Below, piece after piece: positions 49,503 through 59,367 of a stretch of 64,000 nucleotides of DNA (its first letter is position 1; each line of letters starts with the position of its first letter). Under the pieces are notes generated by a model that saw only the letters and a list, made by a program, of their open reading frames with translations, had not been told where the DNA came from and searched no databases. Position numbers and translations under genes: made by a program. The DNA lies in the NCBI GenBank assembly GCA_964035575.1, contig OZ037848.1:186001-250000 (forward strand), given 5' to 3'. The stretch comes from Rhynchopus sp. YZ270_cl-10. Its lineage: Eukaryota > Euglenozoa > Diplonemea > Diplonemida > Diplonemidae.

Positions 49503-49545
49503 TTTGTGCAAACAATCGCCCCAGGATGGGGCTTCGTTTATGTTA
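49503..49545 (+). repeat. Family E hairpin repeat
   Basis: GTGCAAACAATCGC then CCCC-AGGAT-GGGG and CTTCGTTTATG. Flanks match 45193 and 58938 better than the stem does. Confidence 0.5.
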
Positions 49546-51283
49546 GTTTTGTGTTGATAAAATTGTTGGCACAGTGCAGCTTGCCATGTTGTGCAAAGAA
49601 AAAGCTCCATTTTTATTCTTTGAATTTTCCTTTTTGCAAAATCTATGTGTATATAATGACCAGATCAGGAACCGTCTATTTACTTCGTTTTTTTTGGGGG
49701 GGGAATTTTAGTTCAGAGGGGAGTTTTATGAATTTTTTTTTGCTATGTTTGCTGCTCTTGTTTTTGTTTTTTTTTTTAAACTCAGGCAGTATTCGCTAGT
49801 CACTGGGAAGATCAATCAGGGCAGCCCTTACAGGCACGTACCGAAGTGCGCCCCGCCAGAGTCCAGGGTTGTTTTGTTTTGTTTTGTGTTTGTTTTTGTG
49901 GGTGGGCATTGTTTTTCCAGAATGGGGGGGGGGAAGGAAAAAAAGAGAAAATATGCTCAGGCACCTATACAAAGAGAATTGTTCCCACCACACACCTGAT
50001 GCTCTCCATACATTGTTTTTTCTTTTGAAAATTTGATCGTTCCGGTTTGTGGGAAGCACTGCCATTACAATGGTACTGTCCAAGATGTATCTCTACCAAT
50101 GTTCAATCAACAATAGTAAGCGGGATCACCCTTCTCCCCTTATCCGTTCTATTTCCTTTGTCAAGAAATATTATGATCGCAAAAAAAAGAAAAGAAAAGA
50201 AAAAAGATTGAGCTTTGGTTTACGCGTTTATGCGATTTTTTTCGTTTTCGTTTTTGTTTGTACACAGGGATTCCGCTTTTCTTCAAACAAAGTTTTTTTC
50301 TCCCACAGTTTAAACTCTTTTTGGCATTCAAGGAATTTTAAGGAGTTTCGACGATGCAAGAGGGGTGATGCTGAAAGGTCAGTCTATACTTTAAAATACA
50401 ACAGCACAACCTTCGTTCATCCCCAGATTGGACGAGCAATTATACAGTGGCAATATCCACAACAAAGTTCTTCATCAGAGCTTCTCTTTTCGGCTTCGGA
50501 AAAAGCTAATATGATCATCACGATGAGTCACCTTCGAAAAAATGAAAACAGAAGAAGAGTTGTAAGCTGAAAAATGTCTCACATAACGCCATCTTTAAAT
50601 GAGAAAAGCAAAGTCGCAAAAAAAAAAGAGGGATTTTTTTTGGTTGTAAAGAAGAGGACGGTCTGGCAATGCTGCCATAGCATTCTAAAATTAAAGATGG
50701 TCCTAAGGTGAGATACGTAGAAAACTATGAATAATATTATGCCTCACAGTTGCACATACAGTGTACAAAAGTATTCTTGTAAATACAACAAAAAAAAAGC
50801 AAAAAAAAAATAGAAACTTAACACTCATCACACGATAAAACCCATGGGAGACAGGTTCTGGTGAAACGCACACACCTCGACCTGTTTGGTGAAGAGTGGC
50901 TCTGCAGCGTGGTTCGTCCCTAGAACCGCAAAGTGTGTTCAAAATGATTTGTTTCTATTTCCTCCTTCATGAGGTGACAAAAAAAAAAGTCATTTACCTC
51001 CTCCTTCCTCAAAAAGAAAGTTGCAAAAGGTATGGGTGGTGCACCAGAAAGTGAAGGGTTGAAAGTGCAAAACAAACGAAAAAGAAGAAGTAAAACAAAA
51101 CGTCTCTGGACGCAGCAGGCACTGACAAACAAAAGAAAAAAAAAATGAGTTTTTTTTTAATAATCCCGTTGTGCATCACTCCACAAATATACTTTTGTTG
51201 TATTTTCATAACATTGTAATGTTGATCTTTTCCCACCAGAGTTGTGGCGTCGCTTTGTGGGGGCATAAACTTTTTTTAACTTG

Positions 51284-51480
51284 AAATACAAAGCCCTCTC
51301 TCGTGCGGCAGTGTACCTTAGTAAAAAAACAGTGTATAAGATGAACCTCAGCCTCTCGTGCTGAGTCAGCTTTTTTAAAAAAAGAGCAAAAATTAGCGCA
51401 GAGTTACCTAACCTCTTTCTATTTCCTTTTTTTGAAATCTTGGTTGTATTAGTGTAGCCACCCTAGAGTGTGCTCCACTA
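51284..51480. repeat. Three-family hairpin array (C, A, D)
   Basis: Family C (51284-51318), family A (51338-51372, inner stem CTCAGC/GCTGAG) and family D (51432-51480) follow one another within 200 bp. The A and C copies share the loop CTCTCGTG; their stems have unrelated sequences. Confidence 0.7.
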
Positions 51481-51681
51481 TTTTTTTTTTTTTGTCAAGA
51501 AACTTGATAACTACTTTTATGCAAAAAAGAAAAAACTCTCTTCGTTCTTGTCTGTCAATTTTTCGGTTCATTCTCTTTTCTCTATATTTCTTTACTTTTT
51601 CGAAGTAGTGTAGTTGGCATACAAAAGGTTTCTTTCTTTTGTGGAACGCAAAAAGGGAAAAGAAATACATTATTTCATATA

Positions 51682-51948
51682 CCGACCCTCCCCCGTGAAA
51701 TTGTCCCCCCCAAAAACCGGTATTTTGCCCCGACGGACAATTTCAAGGCAGGGGGGGGCAATTTCAAGGGAATCGCGGGGACAACCTTTGCTCTCCCTTC
51801 TTCACACCAAAACGGCCACCCCCCTACAGTACGAGAAATTGTCCCCCCTTTTTGCCGTACGTGATATTGTCCCCCCCTCACTTTTTCCCCCAGGGGGGGC
51901 AATTTCAAGGGGGTCGGAGGGGGGGACAATTTCACGGGGGAGGGTCGG
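51682..51948. mobile_element. Short MITE with C/G-rich arms and TA flanks
   Basis: Ends CCGACCCTCCCCCGTGAAAT and inverse, with TA at 51680-51681 and 51949-51950. The arms repeat the motif ACAATTTCA / TGAAATTGT next to runs of six or more C or G. About 267 bp, non-coding. Confidence 0.75.
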
Positions 51949-52410
51949 TACTCTCTATTCTACTGAATAGAAGGTATAACAGGGTGCACTAAATATACCC
52001 CAAACAGAAATAAAGATTTAAAAAAAATGAAAGGTTGAATTGTGCCCTCTCGTATTTCATACCCTAATTTTTCGACACATTATGTCATGGGAAAACATTC
52101 CACGGAATCACCCAATAATTTCAACACCAACAATTGTTTCCGTATTGAAACTGACAGAAGATTGGTTTTCTAAGAAAAAAAACAACAACAAAAAAAAGGT
52201 AAGGAGCGCAGGCAGGGAAGAAAAAAAAAAGAGAGAAAAGAAAAAAAAAAATAAAAAAAAAAACAGCAGAGAAATGGATGGGGAGGAGAGGGAGAGAAAC
52301 AGATGCCAAAACAGAATATCCCCACCCCCCCCCCACCTGACCCCATTCTTGCAAAATATTTTTTGATTTTATTTTTTGATCAGCAACATAATTGATTCCA
52401 GAACACAGTC

Positions 52411-52511
52411 CTCCAAATATTGTTTGGCGTTCAAAAAAAAAAGTCGCCAAATATTACCCTAATAACCCTCAAATTCGCCAAATTTATTTGGACGCCAAGC
52501 AATATTTGGAG
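52411..52511. mobile_element. 101-bp inverted-repeat element
   Basis: CTCCAAATATTGTTTGGCGT and, on the right, its inverse with two changes, surrounding a short centre with further CCAAAT motifs. I see no clear target duplication. It may be an internal-deletion MITE. Confidence 0.6.
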
Positions 52512-52659
52512 TACTAGATAACAACAGTCTTGACAGGAAAATATCCTTAGAATTTCCGTAGACACTCTCTCTACCCAGATAAAAAAAAAAACGACACACT
52601 TTTTTTTGAGAGAAAAATGGGTTTAAAAAATTTAGACAAAAGAAAAGAAAAAAGTCGGT

Positions 52660-53002
52660 AAGATGAGTCTAAAGTACATATACTTCGTCACCTGAAAGGA
52701 GGATGGGAAACTCGGGTAGAGTCATGGAGCAGGGGGAGAGGGGGTTTTACAGTTTTTGGAAAAAGAAAAGAAAAAAAACAATTTTGCAGATAATTTTTCT
52801 TGGGTTTGCATCGAGTTTTTTAAAGAGGAAGATTGGTGAGAATAGTCTTTTTTCCATCCCAAAAGACAATAAAGAAACCCCCCTCGTCCCTCTCCCCCCA
52901 AAAAAAAAACTTTCTGTTTATGAATGATTCGCTCATGCACAAAATTTGCACACTTTAAAAAAAAAAATATAATGACCTAAGCCTCGGGGCGCTTAGCCAC
53001 TT
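52660..53002 (-). repeat. Two separated family A hairpins
   Basis: At 52660-52692 the stem is AAGTA/TACTT with a wholly different inner sequence, and at 52971-53002 it is CTAAGC/GCTTAG with the loop CTCGGGGC. The outer GTCACCT or GCCACTT is recognisable in both. Confidence 0.5.
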
Positions 53003-53444
53003 TTGAAGAAGAAAAAAATACGCAACGGCCCAAGTCTATTGCCTTTTTTTTGTGACAAAATAAAGGAGAAATCGCTTTAAAAATGATGACTGAACGACAA
53101 TCATCTCACGGGGTGACACACCTTAGAACTGATTTTTCAAATGCGCATACGCAATACGCAATCTCTAGAAGAAACCCCCCTACCTAGGGTTGGAGAATAA
53201 TAGAACAAAATACTGTGCCTCGTACAAAGCACACACTTAACATATAGCGGACGGAGGAAAACAAACAGAACGGAAATGGGGATGAAATAAAGCAAAACGA
53301 GAACATTAAAAAAAAAAACTTTTTTTGGGGAGGTGGCCTAAGCCACTGATGGAATCCCCAGGGGGGGGAAATGAATGAAAAATGAAAATGAATCACCCAG
53401 TTATTCGCAGCCATACCCGCGAATCTCTACAGACATAACGCTTC

Positions 53445-53570
53445 TTCTACAATGGAATATCCGGAATATAAGTCAACAAAATGGTGCTTAAATCTACAGC
53501 ACAGCAGATGCTTGCCTAGATTGCTAACATTTTGACGTCCTCTCCCTCTGCTATTTGTTTTCGACAAAAA
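53445..53570. repeat. Diverged direct repeat, left copy
   Basis: Matches 53878-54000: TTCTACA, GAATATAAGT, AACAAAAT, TACAGCACAGCA, TGCTAACATT, CTCCCTCTGCTATTTG and TTTCGACAAAAA occur in the same order in both. A MITE lies between the copies. Confidence 0.75.
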
Positions 53571-53705
53571 AATGCAGAGGGGGAAAGCGGGAAGCGGGTG
53601 GTAACATAGCAGTCTCCCTCGCTTAGCCGGAAATACAAAAATTAGTTTTTCTATACTTTCAAAATCAAATAAAAACTTAAATGAAGGTACCTCTTCTTCC
53701 TCTAC

Positions 53706-53833
53706 CCACCTGATTTTTACCCCGCGTATAGGCACGTATAGGCGCGTAAAGGACCGTATACGACCGTACAGGCTGCGTATAATCCGTATAGGCCCGAATC
53801 CCGTTTTTCTTTTTTTTGGGTAAAATCAGGTGG
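53706..53833. mobile_element. 128-bp MITE with 5-bp duplication
   Basis: Ends CCACCTGATTTTTACCC and GGGTAAAATCAGGTGG. TCTAC is duplicated at 53701-53705 and 53834-53838. The interior is a degenerate array of CGTATAGGC units. Confidence 0.8.
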
Positions 53834-53877
53834 TCTACCTCTCGTGCACAAAAACAATAGAAAAAAGTACAACGACG

Positions 53878-54000
53878 TTCTACAGCACCCAATCCTTTGA
53901 GAATATAAGTAAACAAAATAGTACTTGGATATACAGCACAGCACGCTTGCCGAGAGCAGCTGCTAACATTTCTCCCTCTGCTATTTGCTTTCGACAAAAA
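53878..54000. repeat. Diverged direct repeat, right copy
   Basis: Partner of 53445-53570, about 430 bp away, same orientation. It may be the decayed ends of a larger element or a tandem duplication later split by the MITE. Confidence 0.75.
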
Positions 54001-54730
54001 ATCACTCTAGAGGAGAATGCGTTCCGTACGCAATGGGTTTTTTTTTTTGGATTTCAAGGGTTAGAATTCCTTCAAAAAAATTCAAAAAAAGAAACGTGCA
54101 TATTAAAGGAATCATCACATTAACTTTCCTTCAAAAACACCCCACACTACACACCCTATTATGACCACCCATCCCTTAGGGGGAAAGTCCTTAAAGGCTG
54201 TCACACACACACTTTTATTTTAAAACCCAAAAAGAGGCCCGAAAACGATATCTGGGTTAAAAATTTAGCCCATGGTAGGGCGTATTTGGCAATAAAATTC
54301 TGGGAAGGGGGTTGCAACAAGCACCCTCCCGTTTTTTTTTTTTTTTTTTTTTTTGGGCACTCCGCTACTGCTACGCAAAAAAATAACCTAACACAAAAGC
54401 GGTTTATGGTAAGTACTGACCAAAACCTTTTTTAAAACGAAGCCCCCACACCTTTCAGCAGGAGGGGGAAATATACGTTGGAAATTACTTTTATGTGTTT
54501 TCATGTGATGGAAATTCAAATGAAAACCTGGCGGATGGTTCCTTCGCGCCAAAATGCAGTATATTAGAAAAAGGGGCTAGCCAAACAAAAATGCAAAAAA
54601 AGAGAAAAGTTTTATAAAATGAACCTTACAGACTCTCACCTTGATACACAATCGTTACATCGTACGGCAATAGCTGCGTGAAATTTGCACAAAAAGGAAA
54701 AAAAAGGGAAGAACACTCAGACCGTAGAGT

Positions 54731-54763
54731 CGAATGAATGTGCCCCTTGTCGTGCACACACAG
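54731..54763 (-). repeat. Family B hairpin repeat
   Basis: AATGAATGTGCCCCTTGTCGTGCACACACA; GTGC pairs with GCAC, and the outer stem is weak. Confidence 0.5.
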
Positions 54764-55240
54764 CTATTTTCAGGTTTGGCTTGGGTACGATTTAAAATCT
54801 TTCTCAACACTACTTAGCTCAATAGAGAAAAAAAAATCTGTCAGATTTATAGTGGATAACCCATAATTCGTCATGATTTTTATGAAGATTAGTATACCGA
54901 TGATTGTTGAGACAATGTAACACCCAAAATAGCCACACAGAAAGGCCTCTACCATTATTGAGATTAGATTCCCTTGACAGTAAAAGACTCTTTTGTCGTG
55001 ATGGCGAGCTACATAAAAGGTTCAAAAAATAAAAATAAAACACGATGATGTGAATTAGGGACCCCCGTCTTGGAGTATTCACAAGCGGTCGCAAAAAATT
55101 GAAGCATGACCCTGTGACGAAAAAAGGATACCCATTAAATATCGGCTAAGCTAGTTGCGAGTGTATTTTTTTTTAAATCGAAATGTGCTGTGGTTGTGTT
55201 GATATCAGTTTCCCGAAGGTAATTCGTGCTAATCTTGATT

Positions 55241-55274
55241 TGAAATACAAAGCCCTCTCAGCTGACAGTGTACT
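55241..55274 (-). repeat. Family C hairpin repeat
   Basis: Same outer stem as 12400-12433; the loop reads CTCTCAGC. An open frame of 139 codons on plus runs through it and is rejected as a gene. Confidence 0.6.
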
Positions 55275-56648
55275 TTATCAAATCAAGGCCGCACTGACAA
55301 AGTTTAGCCCCACCCACCCCTGCTTACTGTCAGATATTGCCAAGCCTGTGTTTATGGTAGGACGTTTTGTCTTGGTGTGTGTGTTTGATAACAAAGTAGG
55401 GGCAATTCTTGCGCAGAATATGGCCCCAATTGGTGTGTGTGTGTGTGCGGGGGTGGGGGGAATGATGAGCCTATATATAGCCTATAGTTATCAGTATCAC
55501 CCCATTTGCTTTAATTACCTGAAAGGCATTATCTCAGGAAACATTCCATCAGTTCTCTCTATCCGATTGTCAAGGAAGTTGATATGCAAAGAAAATAAAT
55601 AAAATAACTAATTTCATATCTGAAAAAGAGAAAGCACTAAAAAAAAATGGTTCCCGTTTCCTCTGTAGCGTGACCACGCCTACAGGGACGTTTTTTTTTT
55701 TTCTTCTTCTCTTTCTCACACAAAAAAAGAATAAAAATGAAAAAAGGCTTGAAAGATGATGTTTTGTGTACCTCATTGCATACCAGGGAAATGTGTACCA
55801 ATGCACATTTCAACGTCTTTCCGAAGGAATTGCAATAGAAAGCGCGTCAAAATGACAAAACTATTCTCTGTTTTTTTTTCGTGTAACGTAACTGCCATTC
55901 GGACTTTGTCTTTTGACTATCTTTTGCCCCCCCCTCTTTTGTAGCAGCGAGAGATGGTTTAACAATACCTCGAAAACGATTCCAGCATTTTATCTCAAAT
56001 TTAGAAGAAAAACGGTTGAGGTGAAATTGCGGCCTTACATACGCAAAGAAATGACAAAATTTGAAAAAGCAAAAAAAAAATTAAACAAATGAAAGGCCCA
56101 TACGGCACACTAATCAAATAATGAAGAAAAAAAAAAGTTGAAAAGATCAAAATGTCTCCGTGAACGCTTTGTAAGCCTTTACACAGTCACCTTGTTGCTG
56201 AAAGACAAATTTTTGTGATTTCGTCTTGTGGAGGTATATTATCAGGGATGATGGAATGTGATTTTTTTTTATTGTGTTTGGTGCCAAAAAAGATTTGCTT
56301 TTGTTGTATCGACACACCCCCATGGGTTTGATACTCAAAAATGTCACCCTTAACAGGCGAGAATACTCTTCCTTTTTGAGAATCTGAAGCGCCACTTTCA
56401 AGGTACGCAAGGAACACACAACATTCTACCCAAAAGGCTTCATTCATTTTCTCTCTCTCTCTCTCTCCCTCTATCCCCTCTCTTACTAGGGGAAAAAAAC
56501 ATACAAAACAATAAGCGGTAAATGGTAGTTAATGCACAATGCCGCAATGGGCGGACTACAAATGTGCAAAGCCTGCGTGACCAAAAATGATGTAAACAAA
56601 AAGTATAAGAGGAAAAGCTTTCAGATGAATATACAGTCATCTATATCA

Positions 56649-56824
56649 TACTATGCATACGGCCCCGAGTCGGGGCAGAAAAAAATACTCCCGGATAAAC
56701 AGACTGAGTCCAGGCTGAGTCTGGACTGACTCACTCAGCCTCGACTACTCAGGTAAATATAACTCAGCCTGGGCTCAGCCAAAACTCAGGCAGAGTCGTC
56801 CCGACTCGACCATAAAACATAGTA
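56649..56824. mobile_element. Possible degenerate inverted-repeat element
   Basis: TACTATG and CGAGTCGGG on the left are matched inversely by CCCGACTCG and CATAGTA on the right. The centre repeats CTGAGTC / GACTCAG motifs. I see no target duplication, so the call is tentative. Confidence 0.4.
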
Positions 56825-57566
56825 CGGTATGTCATGAAGAATAAGACCCTCTCCTTCCCGTGATTTGTGAACAGGAGGTCGTGCGAAGCTCATTGCACAA
56901 ACCGTAGTCACGTCGTATAAGCGAAATGCAGGGCAACCAAAAAATACCGAAAAAGGGAAACTAATCTGAACCGCAAAAACCTGATCAAAGAATCAAATAA
57001 AAAAGACAATCCCGAGAGGAAAAACGGTCTCTCATGAAAAAAAAACGTCGAGAATCAAAAAGAAATTACTTCGCACAAAGAATCAGAGGGGAGGGGAAGA
57101 GTTGTTCACCATGGAAAAGAAACAACAGCAACACTGTTTTTTTTTTTTGAAGTTTTCTCCCCTCCCATTATATACCAAATGACAAAAAATGGTTCACTGT
57201 TAAAAACGAAGAACGAGAGAAAGAGAAAAATGTGCCTCTCGTGCACAAAAAAATGTTTTTAAAAAACTCTCTGATCTGAGATATCCGGAACAAAAATAGA
57301 GGGAATTGATGAGAAAACTTTTTTTTTTTTTTTTTTGGAACATCGGCGAAAACGAAAGGCTGCCGGTTGTCAAAAAAGACAGGTTCAATACAAAAAAAAA
57401 AATTAAGAGAGAGAGAGAGAGAGGGAGAGAGGGAGGGGTTTTGAATGGGTTTTTATGAAGTTTTTGTTATTTTTGCTTTGTGCTCTTGTTTTGCTTTTTT
57501 TTGTTTTTTTTGAGGGTGTTTGCTCTTTGTTTGTTTTTTTTCTCTCATTTTTGGGATTTGTTTTTT

Positions 57567-57614
57567 TGAAAGCTTGGTTGTATTAGTGTAGCCACCCGAG
57601 GATGAACTCCACTA
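57567..57614. repeat. Family D hairpin repeat
   Basis: GAAAGCTTGGTTGTATTAGT then AGCCACCCGAGGATGAACTCCACTA. The outer TAGTG/CACTA stem is kept while the inner stem has changed. Confidence 0.55.
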
Positions 57615-57913
57615 TGTTTTTTTTCTCAGAGAAAGGGTGCGTTACTTTTGAGATTACGACTCATCCACGATCTCAGAACTAAGAAAAACAAACCTCCCAA
57701 AAATGCAAAACAGATGATTCTTTAAGACAGAACGGCACAAGAATTTTTGGTGTTCTTTTTAGACCCTATCAGCATGTCTTTTTTATACTGCAGGTGAAAA
57801 AACAAAAAAAAAATTGCAAGAAAACACACTTTGTCCTTATCGTTCAACTGTACGGTGTGGGGGACAAAATGAACCTTTTCTGCATGTTGTGGAGAGTTGA
57901 AAGTATAACTCCA

Positions 57914-57997
57914 AAGATGAGTTGTGTCTCACTGTACGTACATCTTCGAAGAAGTTTGGGTCAGATGAGCCTAAGCTGCACTGTGCTCAGTCACCTT
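57914..57997 (-). repeat. Two-hairpin array (B then A)
   Basis: Family B (57914-57946, AAGATG/CATCTT) then family A (57961-57997). In the A copy, read on minus, CTGAGC faces GCTTAG with a G-U pair where other copies have A-U. Confidence 0.65.
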
Positions 57998-58056
57998 AAA
58001 GAGGGGGTACACAAAAAAGAGGGTACTTTTTTTGTGTTCTAGAAATGGTCAATTCG

Positions 58057-58436
58057 CAGGGCAGGCGATAACAAAAAGTTACACAACTCCCAGAAAGATA
58101 CCTCATCACGTCACGTTACTTTTGGGAAATTTCTGAAAAAATAGTTGGGAGTACAACAAGGGTTCTGAAAACCCAACTTCGGATTAAAATTATGGCATTT
58201 TTTGACCGGGAACAGCTAGCGCCGCAGGCGCACGGCGTGTCCAACTTTTTGTATCCCTTTTCTCTGCTTTCTTGTGATTCCGCGAGCCGATTGCTCTCCA
58301 CAGTGGGTCACGTGTGCGCAAAAACACTCTAAAGTACCCTTACTGTACTCTGAAATATGAGTTCAGGAATACTTCAGCCAAAGAAAAAAGCTCCCTCGCG
58401 CACCATTATATTTCATATTTCATATCGCCTGCCCTG
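58057..58436. mobile_element. hAT-like non-autonomous element
   Basis: Ends CAGGGCAGGCGATA and TATCGCCTGCCCTG, perfect 14-bp inverted repeats, with GTCAATTCG duplicated at 58048-58056 and 58437-58445. The CAGGG start matches the element at 5244, and both carry family F sequence, here inverted at 58205-58325. No coding capacity. Confidence 0.8.
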
Positions 58437-58516
58437 GTCAATTCGTACAAAAAAAAAAAATCAAACAGATGAAGTGCGTTGGGGGAAATCGTGCAAAAGA
58501 AAAGAAGAACAGTTGA

Positions 58517-58549
58517 AAGACGAATATGCCTCACGTACATACACATCTT
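58517..58549 (-). repeat. Family B hairpin repeat
   Basis: AAGACGAATATGCCTCACGT then ACATACACATCTT; resembles the copy at 126-161 closely. A degenerate family A copy follows near 58616. Confidence 0.55.
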
Positions 58550-58937
58550 TTCAAAAATGACGGGACACTGAATGGGTGGGTGGGGGGAAATAAAAGTTGG
58601 TGATTTGGTGATCCTAAAACTCTCGCTTACCTTAAGCCTTGCGGTATGTGAGTTCACCTATTTAAAAGACTCAAAAAGAGAGGATAAACGAAACGCACTA
58701 AGAAAAGAAGAAAAAAAACGGGATGTGCTGTGGATATGGGGGAAACCCACGCTCCTGGGAACTCTTGTGGGTTTGCGGGTTGTTGCTGCATCAGACCGGG
58801 CACAACTACACTTAAATTATGAGTTGTTGATTGACTTCCCCTGATGCCAATCAACAATTTCTCATTTCGATTGAGATTGCAGTGCAATTTCCACATCCTA
58901 TGTTGGTTCACTACCCTTCAGGCGTACAAGCGATTTG

Positions 58938-58987
58938 TTTTTTGTAGTTTCGACAATCACCTGTCCGAGGACGGGTTCGCGTACACT
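58938..58987 (+). repeat. Family E hairpin repeat
   Basis: TTTCGACAATCAC, then the seven-pair stem CCTGTCC-GA-GGACGGG, then TTCGCGTACAC and T tract. Confidence 0.6.
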
Positions 58988-59367
58988 TTTTTTGTTTTAA
59001 AAATCACGAAATTGCTGAAAAAAACCCTGATCAAAAGAAGGGGGGGAAAACAGGCCACACACACGAGAGAAAAGAAAAAAAATCAAGGCTGGGTAGCTGG
59101 GAACATGCAAAAACTTTGGTGAAAGAATGAAAAAAAAAAAATCAAACGGACATAAACGGATCGAACACCCCCTCCCCTCCTGACCTCCCCTTAACACCCC
59201 CCCTCCCCTCCTCCCCCTCCCCGCTCATCTCTCCCTCTCCCTCCAATTGATCAGGAAATACACCCCATCATCACTCATCTTTTGTACATTATGCTCCATA
59301 CAATACGGTCTCTCTCTCTCTCAAACCCCTTCTTCTTCTTCTTCTTCTTCTTCTCCTCCTCTCTCGT

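Larger units (their letters stand above)
44116..59367. other. 15-kb gene-free region of hairpins and transposons
   Basis: I find no supportable coding region. The tract is AT-rich with abundant homopolymers and contains most of the hairpin repeats, six or more inverted-repeat elements (itemised below), tandem micro-repeats and a pair of diverged direct repeats. Stretches without an itemised feature, such as 49550-51280, 54010-54730 and 55300-56290, hold only degenerate hairpins and A/T tracts to my eye. Confidence 0.7.

Noticed and set aside
55183-55602. 139-codon plus-strand frame with hydrophobic stretches
   Set aside because: It runs through a family C hairpin and a GT-rich tract and shows no recognisable domain.
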